From Phoronis australis (lineage: Eukaryota > Phoronida > Phoronidae): DNA of 64,000 nt. The notes under the pieces were generated by a model. It searched no databases, had not been told where the DNA came from, and saw only the letters and a list, made by a program, of their open reading frames with translations. Location: positions 207,250 through 271,249 of the forward strand of contig NMRA01000206.1 in assembly GCA_002633005.1 (NCBI GenBank), given 5' to 3'. The translations under genes and the position numbers were made by a program. Positions within the stretch are counted from its first letter, which is position 1. Each line of letters opens with the position of its first letter. Below, piece by piece: positions 1-13,548 of the stretch.

Positions 1-249
1 CCCTTACTGAAAACGTAAATCTGCCATTGCCAAGGTTAGATGAAATAATTCCGAAGGTTCGCTACTCCGAAGTTCCACTACTCCGAATGTTCGCCACCTT
101 CGAAAGTTCACTATTTCGAATGTCCCAAATTCCAAAACAGTTATTTTTTCATAAAAAACACAGCCCTAGGAGTCGCTTTCGCATTATATCCAGGTTCTAG
201 TGACACCCTTGCACATATTCGCTAGTAAGACCGAGCTATGAGGAGTTGA

Positions 250-317
250 AGTCAGGATTAGAACTCGGGTCTCTCTCCAACACTAGTCCCGACCTCAAAC
301 CACTTAGCCACACAGTT
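250..317 (-). repeat. tRNA-like SINE fragment
   Basis: Read on the minus strand, this stretch has an A-box-like segment (TGGCTAAGTGG, about 303-317) and, some 45 bases later, a B-box-like segment (AGTTCTAATCC, about 255-265). The spacing is that of a tRNA-type internal pol III promoter. No clean cloverleaf, matching acceptor stem or usable anticodon stem can be formed, so it is better read as a tRNA-derived SINE head or tRNA pseudogene than as a working tRNA. Confidence 0.4.
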
Positions 318-981
318 AATTACTCTGAATGTCTGCTAATGAGTTGTAAAAAACATGATTAAATTACTGTATTTATGTCCATTTAGTAACCATTTAAAGG
401 GTGTGCAAAAGTTGACTAGTTCTTAATATATTGATTTCATGGTTGAGCTCGGTTTCAATCACTGCCAATCGTGATTCGTGAATCTACTTGTAACTGACTG
501 CTCATTCTCAATTAGAGGCAACATCTGGGCATGGGTTCGGGCTGCGACGATCAACGGTTTTAAATTTAAGAAGACTGAATGGGGTTCACTAACTATGTGA
601 AGACTGGCAGGGACACGGTAGCCTGCTAACTACATTTAATTTCGACCCGCCCTGTGCGTGATTCCGGAGGGTGAGGTTCAGGCACAGCGGCCCTAAACTT
701 TTTAGTGGCGCAATGAGATGATGCTATCTTGACATGGATTTGATGAAGGTATCGAGGTTGATAATTCATCAATATTCATACTCCAAATTGTTTAGAATGC
801 AATAACGTTAACACGCAAAACATGTAACTAGATAAACAAGTTAATCTCCGACTAAATATTTCTGTCCGAGAAGGTGTAATCGTTCATTTAAAATGTCTGA
901 ATTGAAAATTTGACAGGAAGTAACGAGGAGAACGTTTTGGATCACATTACATCAGAATTGAGTCCCGTTCTTGGCGAGCAA
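318..981. other. intergenic, nothing recognised
   Basis: No open frame with splice context, repeat or RNA structure that I can support. Confidence 0.4.
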
Positions 982-991
982 CCGTCACGGC
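982..991 (+). repeat. 10-bp target-site duplication, left
   Basis: CCGTCACGGC directly abuts the left inverted repeat of the element at 992-1781. Confidence 0.8.
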
Positions 992-1781
992 CTCGCTGGT
1001 TCCCTGCGTGCCGCTGGGTGGTAGCCACGACGAAGGTATCACTTAATTTTCCTCGAGAACATTACGGCGTTTTCCCGTTGCTCCCAACTTGTTCGATTCT
1101 ATATCCCAACAGCAATTGGGCAAGTTTACCCCTGTAGCCAATATCTTGCACGACTGATTAACACCATTCTGGTATTTTGGTTGGAGGGCCAGCTTGGCAG
1201 TTAACAAAGAAGCTAGATGTTATCACACGCTCAGAACCCTCTTCGGCTGGTAAAGTCACTGAACAGGAGAACGCTGTCACGAAATTATTACACCGGCGTT
1301 TCTGATTGGCTGGTCGATTTCTAAACAGGCAGTATTTTACGCAAACAAACTGGCATGACTGATGGATGAAGTGTAAATGTAGTCTGTTGTACAGACAAAT
1401 CAGGGCTTAAAATTCATGATCAATAAATGTGAATCCCAGAAAATTGTGGATGCTCCTTTTCGGAGTGCATCTTTCTACTGTCGCTGACTTTTGTTTACGT
1501 TGCTGTCCCGTGTTCCTACAGACTTGAATAACACAATAGTTAAATCGGCCAGATGACGGAGCGTTTCTTGTACACGTACATGTATGGGCTTCAAGCACGC
1601 AGCTATTAAACATTAGGCCTACTGCAGAAACAAAATAGTTGCTGCTACGACACTTGCATGGACAAGGCTAAAAGCATTCATAGTCCGCCATTTTCTCACT
1701 TTGTTGTAAGCTCACCAATGACTGTCGATGTTACATCAACCAATGATAAAGCGCCTGCTGCCTGCGCAGGGAACCAGCGAG
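992..1781. mobile_element. non-autonomous TIR transposon, copy 1
   Basis: The element opens with CTCGCTGGTTCCCTGCG and closes with the exact reverse complement, giving a 17-bp perfect terminal inverted repeat. It is flanked by a perfect 10-bp direct repeat, CCGTCACGGC, at 982-991 and 1782-1791, which is the expected target-site duplication. The interior shares long near-identical segments with copies at 3814-4340 and 41152-41737. This copy carries about 220 extra bases near 1063-1280 that copy 2 lacks. No transposase frame is present. TSDs of 9-10 bp are typical of Mutator-like elements, but the superfamily call is inference. Confidence 0.8.
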
Positions 1782-1791
1782 CCGTCACGGC
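1782..1791 (+). repeat. 10-bp target-site duplication, right
   Basis: CCGTCACGGC directly abuts the right inverted repeat of the element at 992-1781 and is identical to 982-991. Confidence 0.8.
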
Positions 1792-2666
1792 ATCCTCGTA
1801 TCTGGTATTACTAATTCCGTCTCATCTCAAAAAAACGTTGAACTGAGAGTCACCGTTGTGTATACAAAGTTTCCTTCCCCCTGATTAAGCTGCGTCAACT
1901 GAGGGCCTTAATGAAAACTCCACAGTGTCGACGTTTACCAAAATACCAAAGATCCACCGTTCAAGAAATTCGAACCACCCCCTGCACAATGCTGGCTACG
2001 GGCCCAGTTCTTTGACAAGCAATGTTTTCAACAAGTCAGAGATAATATTGCGGTCTGAATTCAGTTCTCTGTGGCAAGCTACAGATGGATATACATGTAA
2101 GTTATATTTACAAATAATACAGTGCTTGCCGATAGTTCATAAATAATCAATCTTTGAAGTTGTTTCACGCCTAAACAAGATTTTAAATCTCAGGCTCCTT
2201 GTTTTCAAAATGTAGGCCTACTCTGCATCCACAGCTGTCATAACGTAGCATTAATAGCAGCAACAGTAGCTTTAGTAATATATTACTAAAAAATGATAAA
2301 AGGTAGCCAAATTCATGTCGTGTCAGCCCATGTAATTCCTATAGAAGATGTATACGAAAAGTGCAGCCCAAAAGGGTGTTTTTTTCACAGAAAAAATACT
2401 CTCCAAAATGTTGACATTTTCGACAAAACTATATCTAAAAGGTGACTTTCCTGAATTTCTGATCCAGAAGTGTGCGAAAATGTGAATTTGTACACAAATT
2501 AGTCTCTAAATGGGTCAATTTTTGTTCGACCCCACTCCCTGAACGGGTAGATATTCAAACTTTTCGAGCAGCACTCCTCGTCTAAAAATACTCCAGTACC
2601 CTCCGGCCGTGTCAGATACCACTTGTTCGTGATTTTGGTATTTTCTTTGCAATATGACGCGGGTTT
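1792..2666. other. intergenic, nothing recognised
   Basis: AT-rich DNA with only short, unspliced open frames and no family motif. Confidence 0.35.
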
Positions 2667-2798
2667 CGTAAAATGTAACAATGATATTTTTTTGCATGTG
2701 CGTTGGACGTGAAATGTAACTACTACGTATGTAACAAATTGTTACATTTTAGGAGAGGCTTAGCAACGTAAAATGTAACGAAATTGTTACATTTTACG
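2667..2798. repeat. cluster of CGTAAAATGTAAC direct and inverted repeats
   Basis: The 13-mer CGTAAAATGTAAC occurs at 2667-2679 and again at 2767-2779. The second copy is followed after a 6-base loop by its perfect reverse complement at 2786-2798. Between them lies a further palindrome, GTAACAAATTGTTAC, at 2731-2745. The cluster can form nested hairpins. It may be the remains of a small foldback element. Confidence 0.6.
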
Positions 2799-3804
2799 GC
2801 GTATCAGTATCTTTATCGTCGCAAGCGCAAAAGTTACAATTCAGCGTAAAATTTCAAATTATTGGATAAACATGCACGATTAAACTAAAAGTCTAACTCA
2901 AGAATAGATTTTTCTAAAAAGTCAGTTAAAGCATTTTGAAACTCTGTTCACGAAAATTTCTTCTTTTCAATGGGCGCTCTTTCGGGGACTTTCATTCAGT
3001 GGTGCACTTATTTGGAAATTTCCGGTATATGTTTTAACATAAGCCCTTATCTATCTGAAAAGCAAATGTAAGTGCTTAATCTGGACGTAGACTAATGTGC
3101 AAGCACGTGCATACCTGTATGCACGCAGACTAGGCGTACTGAGTGAGCCTTTTTCCATTCAATGGTAAGAACCTTTACTGCATTCAACGAGACAAACAGC
3201 AGTGCGTATTTTTAAATAATGGTTTGCGCCAGAGCATTAATTTCAAACATTGTTTTACTCGATTGGTTGTCGTATACATGTAGGTGCGTGATCTAATTCC
3301 GAATATAGGAGTAGCTTTGAACGTAGGTGCATGGCTCTAAATTAAACAAGCACATATAACGTAAAACAAAATGGAACAGTGATCGACGTGACATTTTGAA
3401 AAGCTTAGAAGACTTTCTTTCGTTCTTTCGCAAAAACTGAGATTCCGATGTTAGCGGTTTACATTTTTGGGAGGCCACTTCAATGACTCCTCCGTTTTTC
3501 TGCAACAATAGTTTAAAATTGTTTCGCGTTAGCAATTAGATATTCTGATGTCGGAAATACATGTAGCAAGTTTCAACTCGTCTCCAATCAAGACAATCAG
3601 GAACTGTGTAAAAATGACTATCGACCCTAGTTTCATATTCGGACGCTTGACTGAAGCGAAAATTTCTTTTAGGGCTCTCGAACCAATTTTCAACTATGTT
3701 TTTGTGTTCTCCTAATGGTACAACTCGATCGCGAAAAATGTTTTTAGCCCGAGAACATCCAATGGAATGGGCTTATTGAATATTACGCCACCGATGCCAA
3801 ACTC
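2799..3804. other. intergenic, nothing recognised
   Basis: No supportable gene. Short open frames lack family motifs and splice context. Confidence 0.35.
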
Positions 3805-3813
3805 CAAGCTCGA

Positions 3814-4340
3814 GTCGCTGGTTCCCTGCGTGCCGCTAGGTGGTCAGTAGCCAGCACGCAGGTATCACTTAATTTTCCTCGGGAAATTTTTGTACACAGG
3901 CGTTTTTGATTGGCTACTCGGATTCTCAACAGGCAGCGCTTTACGCAAACAAATTGGCATGACTGATGGACTGACGTGAAAATGTGATCCGTTGTCAGAC
4001 AAATCGGTGTTTAAACTTTATGTTCGGGAAATGTGACTCCTAGAAATTGTGGAGTGCATCTTTCTACTGCCGATGACTTTTGTTTACGGTACTGTCCTGT
4101 ATTCATACAGTATGAAAAGCACACCGGTTAAATCGGACAGATGCCGTGGCTATTAAACGTCACTGCAGAAACGAAATAGTTGCCACTTGCATGACAAGGC
4201 TAAAAATCGTTCACAGTCCGCTATTTCTTCACGGTGTTGTAAAGCTAACCAATGACTGCTGAGGTTACATCAACCAATGCTAAAGCGCGTGCCACTACGT
4301 GATACCTGCGTGCTGTCAAGGCACGTAGGGGACCAGCGAG
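3814..4340. mobile_element. non-autonomous TIR transposon, copy 2
   Basis: The ends (TCGCTGGTTCCCTGCG on the left, GGACCAGCGAG on the right) and most of the interior match the element at 992-1781. Flanks CAAGCTCGA (3805-3813) and CAAGGTGGA (4341-4349) agree at 7 of 9 positions, consistent with an aged 9-bp target-site duplication. It lacks the roughly 220-bp internal segment of copy 1. No coding capacity. Confidence 0.75.
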
Positions 4341-4349
4341 CAAGGTGGA

Positions 4350-7012
4350 CTGCTTTGTCTGACCGGTGGCGCCCCCCAACGAATGAGATGTATTGGCATA
4401 ACAGAGAACTTAGTCCACGTTGATTGACGATTTGCCGGTAAACACCCTATCTTTTGTGGACGTGTTGTCACAAACGTACACGGAAACTCGCCCAGGCTGT
4501 TATAGTTACGCTTGTTGACGTGGCCGACTTAAGGAAGAGTTTTCGAAATTCGAGCTAGGTACATGTATGAGGGCATTTGATTATGTGGAGTGACAAGCCT
4601 TTGCTTTGTTTTGGCAATTGAAGTGATACATGTACTATCAAGGCTTAGTATCATTTCAGGAAAATTATGCAAGACATTCAGCAATTCGGCGATTAGTAAT
4701 TTCCTTCTTTCTTTTTTTAAGTTTTGCTTATTAGGCGTTTTATTAAACTGCAAAAACGAGCTGCACAGTGACATTTCCACGAGAAAATCAGCAGAAGAAT
4801 ATTTGATACCGCTGTCAATACTTACCGACACATCTCTTTATAATGATCGGCTGAACCGTTTTGCCTTCCAGTCCGCAAGTCTACCATTGCTTGTTGAATT
4901 TGTCCCAAGCAGAAATTTACTTCTTCTACCGTGCAATAATTCGCAGTTGTCAGTGCAGAACCTGCAACTGGAAAAGCCAAGGATGATATTTTACGTATAC
5001 ATCAGTAACATCGTATTGGCCTGTTCTCACCTATTTACATTGGCACGACGTTACGGTCAGTTATTTCTCCGGACATCTATGTCGGCAGGGATAATGACGC
5101 CATATCCCCTGGCGCGAGCAGTGTAAAAATGGCCAGTTGCCGAAGGACTAGTTTAATTTCGGGAGTACAAGTATTTCCTGCGAGTAAGCAGGTAGAATTC
5201 GTTTTTGACATTTTATCAAACCATCAAACGGGTCACGTGACTACGTCTTTTTTATTACCGAAAAAGAAAGGTACACTGGCAGTAAAACAACGGTACCGAT
5301 AACATGATCGAAATTTAGTTGATCTAAATAATCAAGATGAGAACTCAAAAAACGCAGTTGCAGTTTTCGAAAATATTATTTCCTTTTCGCTTAATGCAAC
5401 CTTAGAGTTTTCATAAAAATCATGCAAGTCCTATTTTCCATAGCCTCCCATACAAAAATGGAATATTTTAAGAGCAATTCCTAACTGAGTTTTGGAGAAC
5501 CGAGCATAGACTATAGTATCGGAACATTCTATATAAATCCGGTCAGCCGATTCTGAGTTGTGATGTTCCGAAGTTAACCAATTAATGTGGACATTTTCCT
5601 AGGATTCTGATTTCAGTCACTTGTACTCGATATTCAACATTGATTACGCGAGTTCTACAGAATCACCTGAAAAGCCAATTGACATCGTCTAAAGCACCAG
5701 CGCAAATAACGTACAGTAACACTATCGGTGTGCGAAATCATGTATTGAAAAATAAAACAGTGTACAGACCCTCTCAGAACAAATGACTGGCTGCTAATCT
5801 CCCAAGATTTTGGTGAATGTGTGTACTACATGTACATGTAAGTGCTTTTGTTCCCATCATTCTCAGCTGCCATGCGTTTTGACAACCAACACATATGTAC
5901 ATGTACATGTATGGTGAGGATGAAATGCTATTACTGATTTCGGATCATTGCATGGTACAGTGTACATTGATTACGTTTTACACTGGTCGTTTCGAAATAT
6001 CTCCAGATATTGTGTTAAAGGTTTACTACATTGTCGTATGGGCTCCTGTGAAAATTTTTGCTTGTGGGGGTTTCCCGTCATCCTGGACCCTCTTTCTGTA
6101 CCATCTGCGTTGAATCCGTTCAAGTATTTATACTATTTATTTCCCTTTACTATTCGACATCCCAAACAAACTAAGTAAACCGATTAACACGTCGGCCTTG
6201 GAAGCTGTTTGTTGTGCAAGGGGAAGCATGGTTATTTTCGGGAGAGAAGATTATCAAGCTAAATAACTTGACGTGACACGTTCGTATAACCATGCCATTT
6301 TTCTTATCTAAACACACATAAACACGCGCCAAGATTTGCAAACTCTTTCTATTTCATTATTTCGTTTGGAACTTAAGGAATGCCGAGGCGGGTGCTATAA
6401 AAAATTTACTACTTTTAATTCAGTTGCAGACAATGGTTGTTTCCGAACATGTGGAAATGTGAGAGTGGCCGACACAGAGCCGAGACAAAAACATAATTGG
6501 CATGTTTGTTTCAAAGCTTGGATTTTTCGCTAATATGACAACGGTCAAAGGAGTATTTATAGACTCAGCAAACTGGAAAGTTGTCACCTGGCGGTTTCAT
6601 TAGTTTATTTACAAGATAATTATATGCTACGGAAAATCTTTTGCTTACTAACATGTTAGGGGAATGTAAGTTAAAAATAGTTTCTTTTTAAAAGAGTTTA
6701 ACTGTCATTCCATTCTAAGGTCACCGACTCAAATCTCGAAAAAATATTTGTACAGCACATGTACATACATCCTGGTGGAATATGTTCGAAATACTTAATA
6801 TTGAAATTTTTGGGTCATTATCTTTTAACCCAAATGGCTCATTTTGTATGCAAAAAGGATCAATTAGTGAAGTTATTTAAGACGGCTAAAAGAACGTAGA
6901 AGAAAACATAATGTTTACACATTGAACCTCTCCGTTTCCGTTAACGTTTATTGTAGTGCCAAACTTCCGTAGATTTTGTGTCTTTAAGTTTTAGCCGTGT
7001 TTTGGGAGCCGT
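4350..7012. other. intergenic, nothing recognised
   Basis: The longest open stretch (4590-5126, +) has no ATG until near its end and no recognisable domain, so it is not called. A palindromic GTCACGTGAC E-box-like site lies near 5231. Confidence 0.35.
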
Positions 7013-7113
7013 GAGGGTCAGTTTGCGGGGTGCTCTGGGGGCCAGTGTGCGGGGTGTTCTGGGGGTCAGTTNGGGCCAGTGTACGGGATGCTCTGGGGGT
7101 CAGTTTGCGGGTG
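7013..7113 (+). repeat. G-rich minisatellite with an assembly N
   Basis: About four degenerate units of the type GGGGGTCAGTTTGCGGGGTG, roughly 28-30 bases each, lie in tandem. One N falls inside the array at about 7072, where a unit appears truncated, so the true copy number is probably unresolved. Confidence 0.7.
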
Positions 7114-10100
7114 CTGGGGATTTCGAATGATTTTTTCATCAGTTTTCTGACTGACTAAGAAGATAAAAAAGAAAAATATGGGGTTTTTGTTTGTTTTCAA
7201 GCAACAGCCGCTAGAAAAGACATGTCATCGCGTATTTTACGGTGCCTGACTACAGGCAATATGTAGCGCTATCTCATAAACCTCATAAAGGGGCTTCATT
7301 TATTTTTGAAAATGTGTTTCTATGGTGATCAAATCAGTCGACGTCAATTTTTATATACTTTGACTACTGCTGGCCACCCTGGTGGCAGTTGCTATAACTA
7401 GATTTGTTTGGTGAAATTTCATGAAATTTGGCCCATCGAGGAAATGATGGCACATGCGTGTTTGTGAAAGACGTTTCAATCTAATTCTGTTACGATATTT
7501 TGTTTTTGTCTACTACTGTACCTGAGGATGACTTTTGATAAATATCGAAACGTCGTCTACATGTTGCACCCTAGCGTCGTTTTGCTTTCCACTTCTAACT
7601 TCTAGCTTTGACAAAAGCTAGTACTATTTACATGCATGTTTTCGAATGAGTCTAACCTGCGGCGCCAGACCAGTGACAGTTTTAGCACTTTGGAAACCGT
7701 ACATACGTCTAACGTGAACGTCTCCCTGATTATTAGTGTACAGGTAACGTCTACCCAATTACCTGATAATCATTAAATAAAAAATAAAGTCACTTTAATC
7801 TGTGCTTTGTCATGTTAACAGGATGTCAATCGTTTAAGCGATTCTACTTAAATCTGAATATTTTGTCACTTTATGTCACACTGACATGGGAGATAACTGA
7901 AAGCACGGGATTCAAAATTTTCATTGTCGCTACGTCTTACACCTACATGTAGCGAAGTGATCTCAGTACAAATTAATACGCAAACTAAAATGATCCTAGC
8001 AGCCTTTTGTCACAGTAAGTAACTTAGAATGTACTTTGGAAATTTTCTAAAATACCGGGTGAACCAAGCTCACGTTAAGTATGAGAGTAGACATGCATAC
8101 TTGTTACAATGGCGACTGAGTACCATAAAAGTTTTTGTCATTAAACTAGAAATTGACTAGCATGATAATAAATAATATGAACATATAACCCAGAAAGGAT
8201 TCGAGTAAGCTTCACACTTCAGACTTTTCACATGTTGTTGCTTTGATATACCTTGACGTAGAAAGTAACTAGTAACAAAACATGAATAAAAAGCCCACTT
8301 TGTGCACAGAATTTAGAAAAAATGTGTCCTGTTGTGACACATAATCAAACCTTGAACAGAAATTGACTTTCAAACAACGATTTCGGAACAATTTCAACAG
8401 GATTTAGCAGAATCAAGGTCAATTGAATAGGCACATTCATAATAGATATGGCTCAATTACAAAGCTGCTTTTTGTAGCAGCGTGTCTACAAATGTATTAT
8501 AGCTAAATTTTCACCGATGACAATGTAGCCGGTTGTCTTTCACTTCAGATAAGTTGCCATGTTGTCCAAAGTTACACCTCCGTGATTAAATTCAGGTGAA
8601 AACTCTTGGATTGTACAGAATGGCAGGTAAAGATACGTGTTACAAAATTTTAGTGCTATAATAATTGTGAAAATAATGTTTAAGCACTTTAAATCTGTAA
8701 CCTATGCTGCTGACAACGCAAGATGGCCGACCCAAATTTTGACACGTGAACAGCGTTAACTTTCGAATGCACCATGCGATTTTGACATTTTTTTCGTATT
8801 TAAGAGATTGATGCCTTTCCTTTGATGTAGGCGTTTGTCTTCAAAGTGAAAAAATAATTTTCGGTTCGATCGCTTCACACAGTCTCAAACCCATAATTCA
8901 AAAGAATTTTTATAAATAAAAGCTAAATTGTCGTGAAATATTGCACAAATCGGAATATTTCATTAAAAACACATGAACTAATCATGTTAGCCTAAAAAGT
9001 GTTCCTCAGGTCCCCAACCATTTTGGGTATTGGCACCAAACAATTATATCAACACTTATGCCTGTGTAATCTTTGACCCACGGTTAGTTATGAACGCTCA
9101 CTGGGTGAAATGGTAATATATCAGAAAGCATTATGGTCTGTAAAATGTTGATTCCAATATTAATTATCTTTCTTGACACCATTTTAAACGTAACTAAGTT
9201 ACAAAAACATTATTTTAAAAAACGTAGAATACGCAACATTGAGTCGTTTTTAGAACCATGATGAAAAAATCCCGTTCAATAGATTTTCTTAATATTTTAC
9301 ATATCCAATATCTATCCAAAAGCATAAATTTCAATATCCACAGCCCCACAAACTGGCTTGTAGAAGCACTTGAATGACACCCACTTTCAACACTACAAAA
9401 AAGTGCTTAATGATTTACCTCGCCTGTCGCGTGATGAATGCAGCGAATTCATTAATATTAAGTTTATTTTGTAGTCCCAATGTCCCATTTTCTAGCATCA
9501 TTATGTGTTTTCTTTCATCGCATGCAATCTACCTGTTTTTGTACTGGAAATTTGCTGTTTTCGGTATGCAAAAACCTGTCATTTTCTTCGTAAACGTTTG
9601 GAGGGCTATAAGTGAAAAACTAAGAGGTCAATAAGTGTAAAATTGGTGACTTTTTTTTCAGAGTCACTCCACGATCACATACACAAAATTTAAGTTGGAT
9701 CTGGAAGATGACACCTAGGTGATTTTTTATTTAGGTTTGATTTTCTCGTGGAATGGCTCTTAATTAGTCGGAAATACACTCTCCGTTGTTTAAGTGGCCA
9801 AGATTCACTGCTAAAGGGAACGACTCCGTGGACCCGACTCACTGAACCACGACAAAGAAGTACTCAAAGTAGACCTGTAAGGTGAAAAGTGTAAACCACC
9901 ACATCACGAGGTGTTTTTGAGAGATGGGACATGCTTGTACATGTAGTTTTTCAAGCTCCAAACTTTGTAGAGTGATTGGTTAGTGTCATTTCGGAATTAG
10001 CGATCCATTATAAGTTTCCGCTTGAATTCTCCGAATCTCTCGTATAATGCAACCCGTACATTTTTGGATCGTCCAAACATTAAATTGTCCAGTTTGCAAG

Positions 10101-13100
10101 CCTTCTACTGATGCTCCAGGCTTCTAATTTCATGCTTTGGTCCCTTGCAATAACCACGTGACTAATGATACTTCCGGCACATAATTCGACGTTAAACCTA
10201 GCACTAGCCTGGAACGTGTGTCCCTTACTCGGACTGAAAATAACTTGTGATTTTGGGATGAAATAACACTTATTTAAGTATTACTAGATGGCAAGGCCAG
10301 AGAAGTTGGCTTGATCTTGCGGCAAATCAAACGAGCGTGGCATCAAGCAAAAACGATCTGTCAGTTCTTACCAAACTAAGATTTATCTACATGGTATAAT
10401 GTGAGCGAGAAACTTTTTGCCAACAATTTTTTAACGGAAAGTTGTCTAAATAAAATTGCGTTTTTGAAAAAGCCCAGGCCAAAAAGCATTTGCTGGATGT
10501 TTAGTAATTAATTCGAGTAGCGAAAACGATTGTCGCTCGGATGAGTGACAGGAAACAGTGGACCTAGAGAAGTGTAAACAAGCAGTGGTCAACGAATCCG
10601 GTTCTCATTAGCAACAGGGGTTCGTTTACATCGGAGTGCCGTAATTCACTAATGGGCGACCACTGATTTGTGTAATAATAACTGATTAGGAAGGCTGATT
10701 ACAGGTCATGACCGCAATGCAAGATCAGGGTTACTTATACTAATTGCACTAACTGTTTGTTCCATTACACATCTTAGTAAATTGTCGCAAAATAGATTAA
10801 ATATCACTACAACAGTTTTCCGAAACTGTCGTCAAATTCTACGTGAGCTGATTAAAGTGGTTCACGGGGACTTGCCGCAGCCCACATCTGCCCTCCCCGT
10901 GCGCCTATGTAGCTACCGATGTGTTGTAAGAATGCAAACACGTACACATAAAGTGATCCATGTACCTGTCTATCAAGCTATCTGCGGTACGGTCACTAGC
11001 GTGACCGTCCGGAACCGGCGCTCGACGCACTTTTTGGCGTTCCTGCTGCCCAAGTCTACCACGGCACTTGCTCCCAAAGAGATCAAGTTTGCTGAATTAA
11101 ACCGTCAGCCCGTCCAAACGGTTATTGTTCCCCAAACTTGTTCATTTGCGACAAACTCCGTTCGCGTTAACGTGTATGTTAGTCCAATGTAATAAAAGTC
11201 ACACGTACATGTATATAAATTAAAAGGAACCTAATTAATGATTAATTGACATTGGGGACATTTTCGCATAAATCACAAAACAAAAAATGACATGGACATG
11301 AGTTTTGAGATCAATCAATGTATTAGAAGCAATTTTTATCATTAGTGGGAATGTCAAACAAATATTTATTTTAGGGAGTTTTGCGCCAGCTTCATTCTGC
11401 AAAATATCCATAGCGTTATGCATTCAAACTGCAAAAATGAACAAACGGTTTTTTCGAAGTCAATTTAATGACGATAAATAACAATAACGAAATGAGAAAC
11501 GTATTATTGTTGCAACAGAAAAATGCACTCATCGTGGTCGTACTTACAGTATGTACATGTAACTAGTGGTACTGACATAAAGGTACATGTATAATCGCGA
11601 GCAAATACCACGTATTTTACGACATGGTGTTCTCGCATCATATTTGTACAAAATCATCCGCGGGGAAGTTCAAACCCATTTGCTGATGGATCAAGGATGT
11701 CGCAAGGAGGTGGCCTAGGTGCAACCGTGATTTTTGAAGGAAAATTCTGCCCTTCTCTTGAAAACGACATGCCGGTGCCTTTTTAGTCGTGTCCGGAGTG
11801 GGGAGCGAACATGTGTGGACCTTCTGACTCCACCAATAGGGTTTTATTAACACTTATTGATTACCAGTGCACCTTCGATATGACATTATCTTCTTGGCAA
11901 TAAAAAAATTAACTAAATAATTAAGTTCTTAACTTATTACGGAAATACATGTACCAGTAAAATAGCCACAAACAGAAAGTTGAAAGGTATGGGATTTTAC
12001 ACAGAAAATTGAGACAATGACATGACGAAACAAACAAGCGTGGGTACATGTACATGTATGTTGTTCACTAAGTTTTCCCATTTTAGTAATATCTATCGTT
12101 TCATGAAGATTCGTTCTACGTTTTAAGTTGATGCTAACAACGGAAATGGCATCTCTAAAACACAAGCCATTGAACACTGGCAGAAAATTAATCAACTCTC
12201 AGTCCTGAGTTCGTGGCTTTAGCACTGGGTCGTTTCTCACCAGAACACGCTAAATATTTCTGGCGGGAATCTAGATTGGTGAGGATACGTCTTGCCCGTG
12301 TCAAAGGGGACACGTTTATCATCAAGCCATTTGGATCAATTTAAAACATACAGTTTTGTTCATGGGTGTAGCGAGCAAAAAGTTAATTGCGTTAGCGTGT
12401 AATGAGGCTAGATAAACAAGCGGACATTGCTGTTTACTTAACGAGACCCTAAGAAAACAAAACTTTTTTGTTTTTGAAAACCTGCGGGAGGCTGGTTCAG
12501 GCCACCAAGCGAGGCTTGCGCTATTGGTCTTCAATAATATACCAATTGAATTTGATAAAACTAACATAACAGTTGGAGGTGATAAAACTAGACTAATAAA
12601 CATTGATTTCTAAAATGCATTCTCAGACTGGACACAGGCACGCCTTCCCCAAAATAACGCAGCTGGCATGAAGTCTTTCGGAGATACGCGGAAACTTCCC
12701 GTCCGAAATGTTAGCTACACTGTAACCTTCCCTCTCCCTGTCGACCACTACTAGAACCTACAGAAGACCCGACTTCGCATTTTTACTGGATTCTTAAGAG
12801 GTGCATACAACATGTCACTCGCACGCCATTGTGACTAACTCAGGTAAACGGTACAACTGAAATATTAACTCAGTTTCACACATGTACGGAAACTTTGTAA
12901 AAGTACGAATAAGATTTCCTTAAGAAAGTGTCCCTAATTGCAGCGGTGCACGTAATTCAACATTGGCACGACTTGTTTCTGGGCTGCCATGCAACTTATG
13001 ATAAAGGTACATGTAACCATTGTGCTTCCAATACATGTATATTCACAATCGTAAACTGTCCAAAGTTATCTTTTCATGCCAGCATTATCTCAGGAAAACA

Positions 13101-13548
13101 AAGCTTAATTGGCAAAATTGTGAATAAAAGTTAACGAATTGAAATGAAGAAACGATATGAAAGTAGTATAAATTGAAACGCAAATGAGTGTCCAGTGGTC
13201 AAAGCTGCAAACTGACCGGTAAAGGCTGAGCAGGGATGACGTCACTCAGATGCGCAGTTAGAATTTGGTAATGTACATGTACGCCTGAAGTCGCTCTTGG
13301 GGCAAAACCTAGTTTCAAAAGCGACCAAGATGAAGTTTCAATTGGAACATGGTGTCAAACAGAGCAAGAAACGAAAGAAGTCGGGGACAGGAGCAACAAT
13401 AACGGATGTGCAATGATCACGGCGGTGAAGGTAACGCCGAGAAAATACATGGTGATGTTGGGCCGTACAAATATTGTTGGTGATGACATCAAAGTTGCGC
13501 ACTAAGTAATAGAAAGGTGTGAAACTAAATACACTCGGCAATACTTAC
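7114..13548. other. long gene-poor stretch
   Basis: No exon chain, RNA gene or repeat family that I can support. An open frame at 10782-11192 (+) begins with TTG, has no domain and is not called. Confidence 0.35.

Noticed and set aside
4590-5126. 178-codon plus-strand open frame
   Set aside because: It starts with GTG, has no ATG until near the end, no domain or splice context, and a frame of this length is expected by chance about once in 64 kb.
6336-6533. Cysteine-rich short frame
   Set aside because: It begins with a non-ATG codon, has no signal peptide, and the cysteine spacing fits no family I know.
10782-11192. 136-codon plus-strand open frame
   Set aside because: It begins with TTG, has no recognisable motif, and composition looks like translated non-coding DNA.
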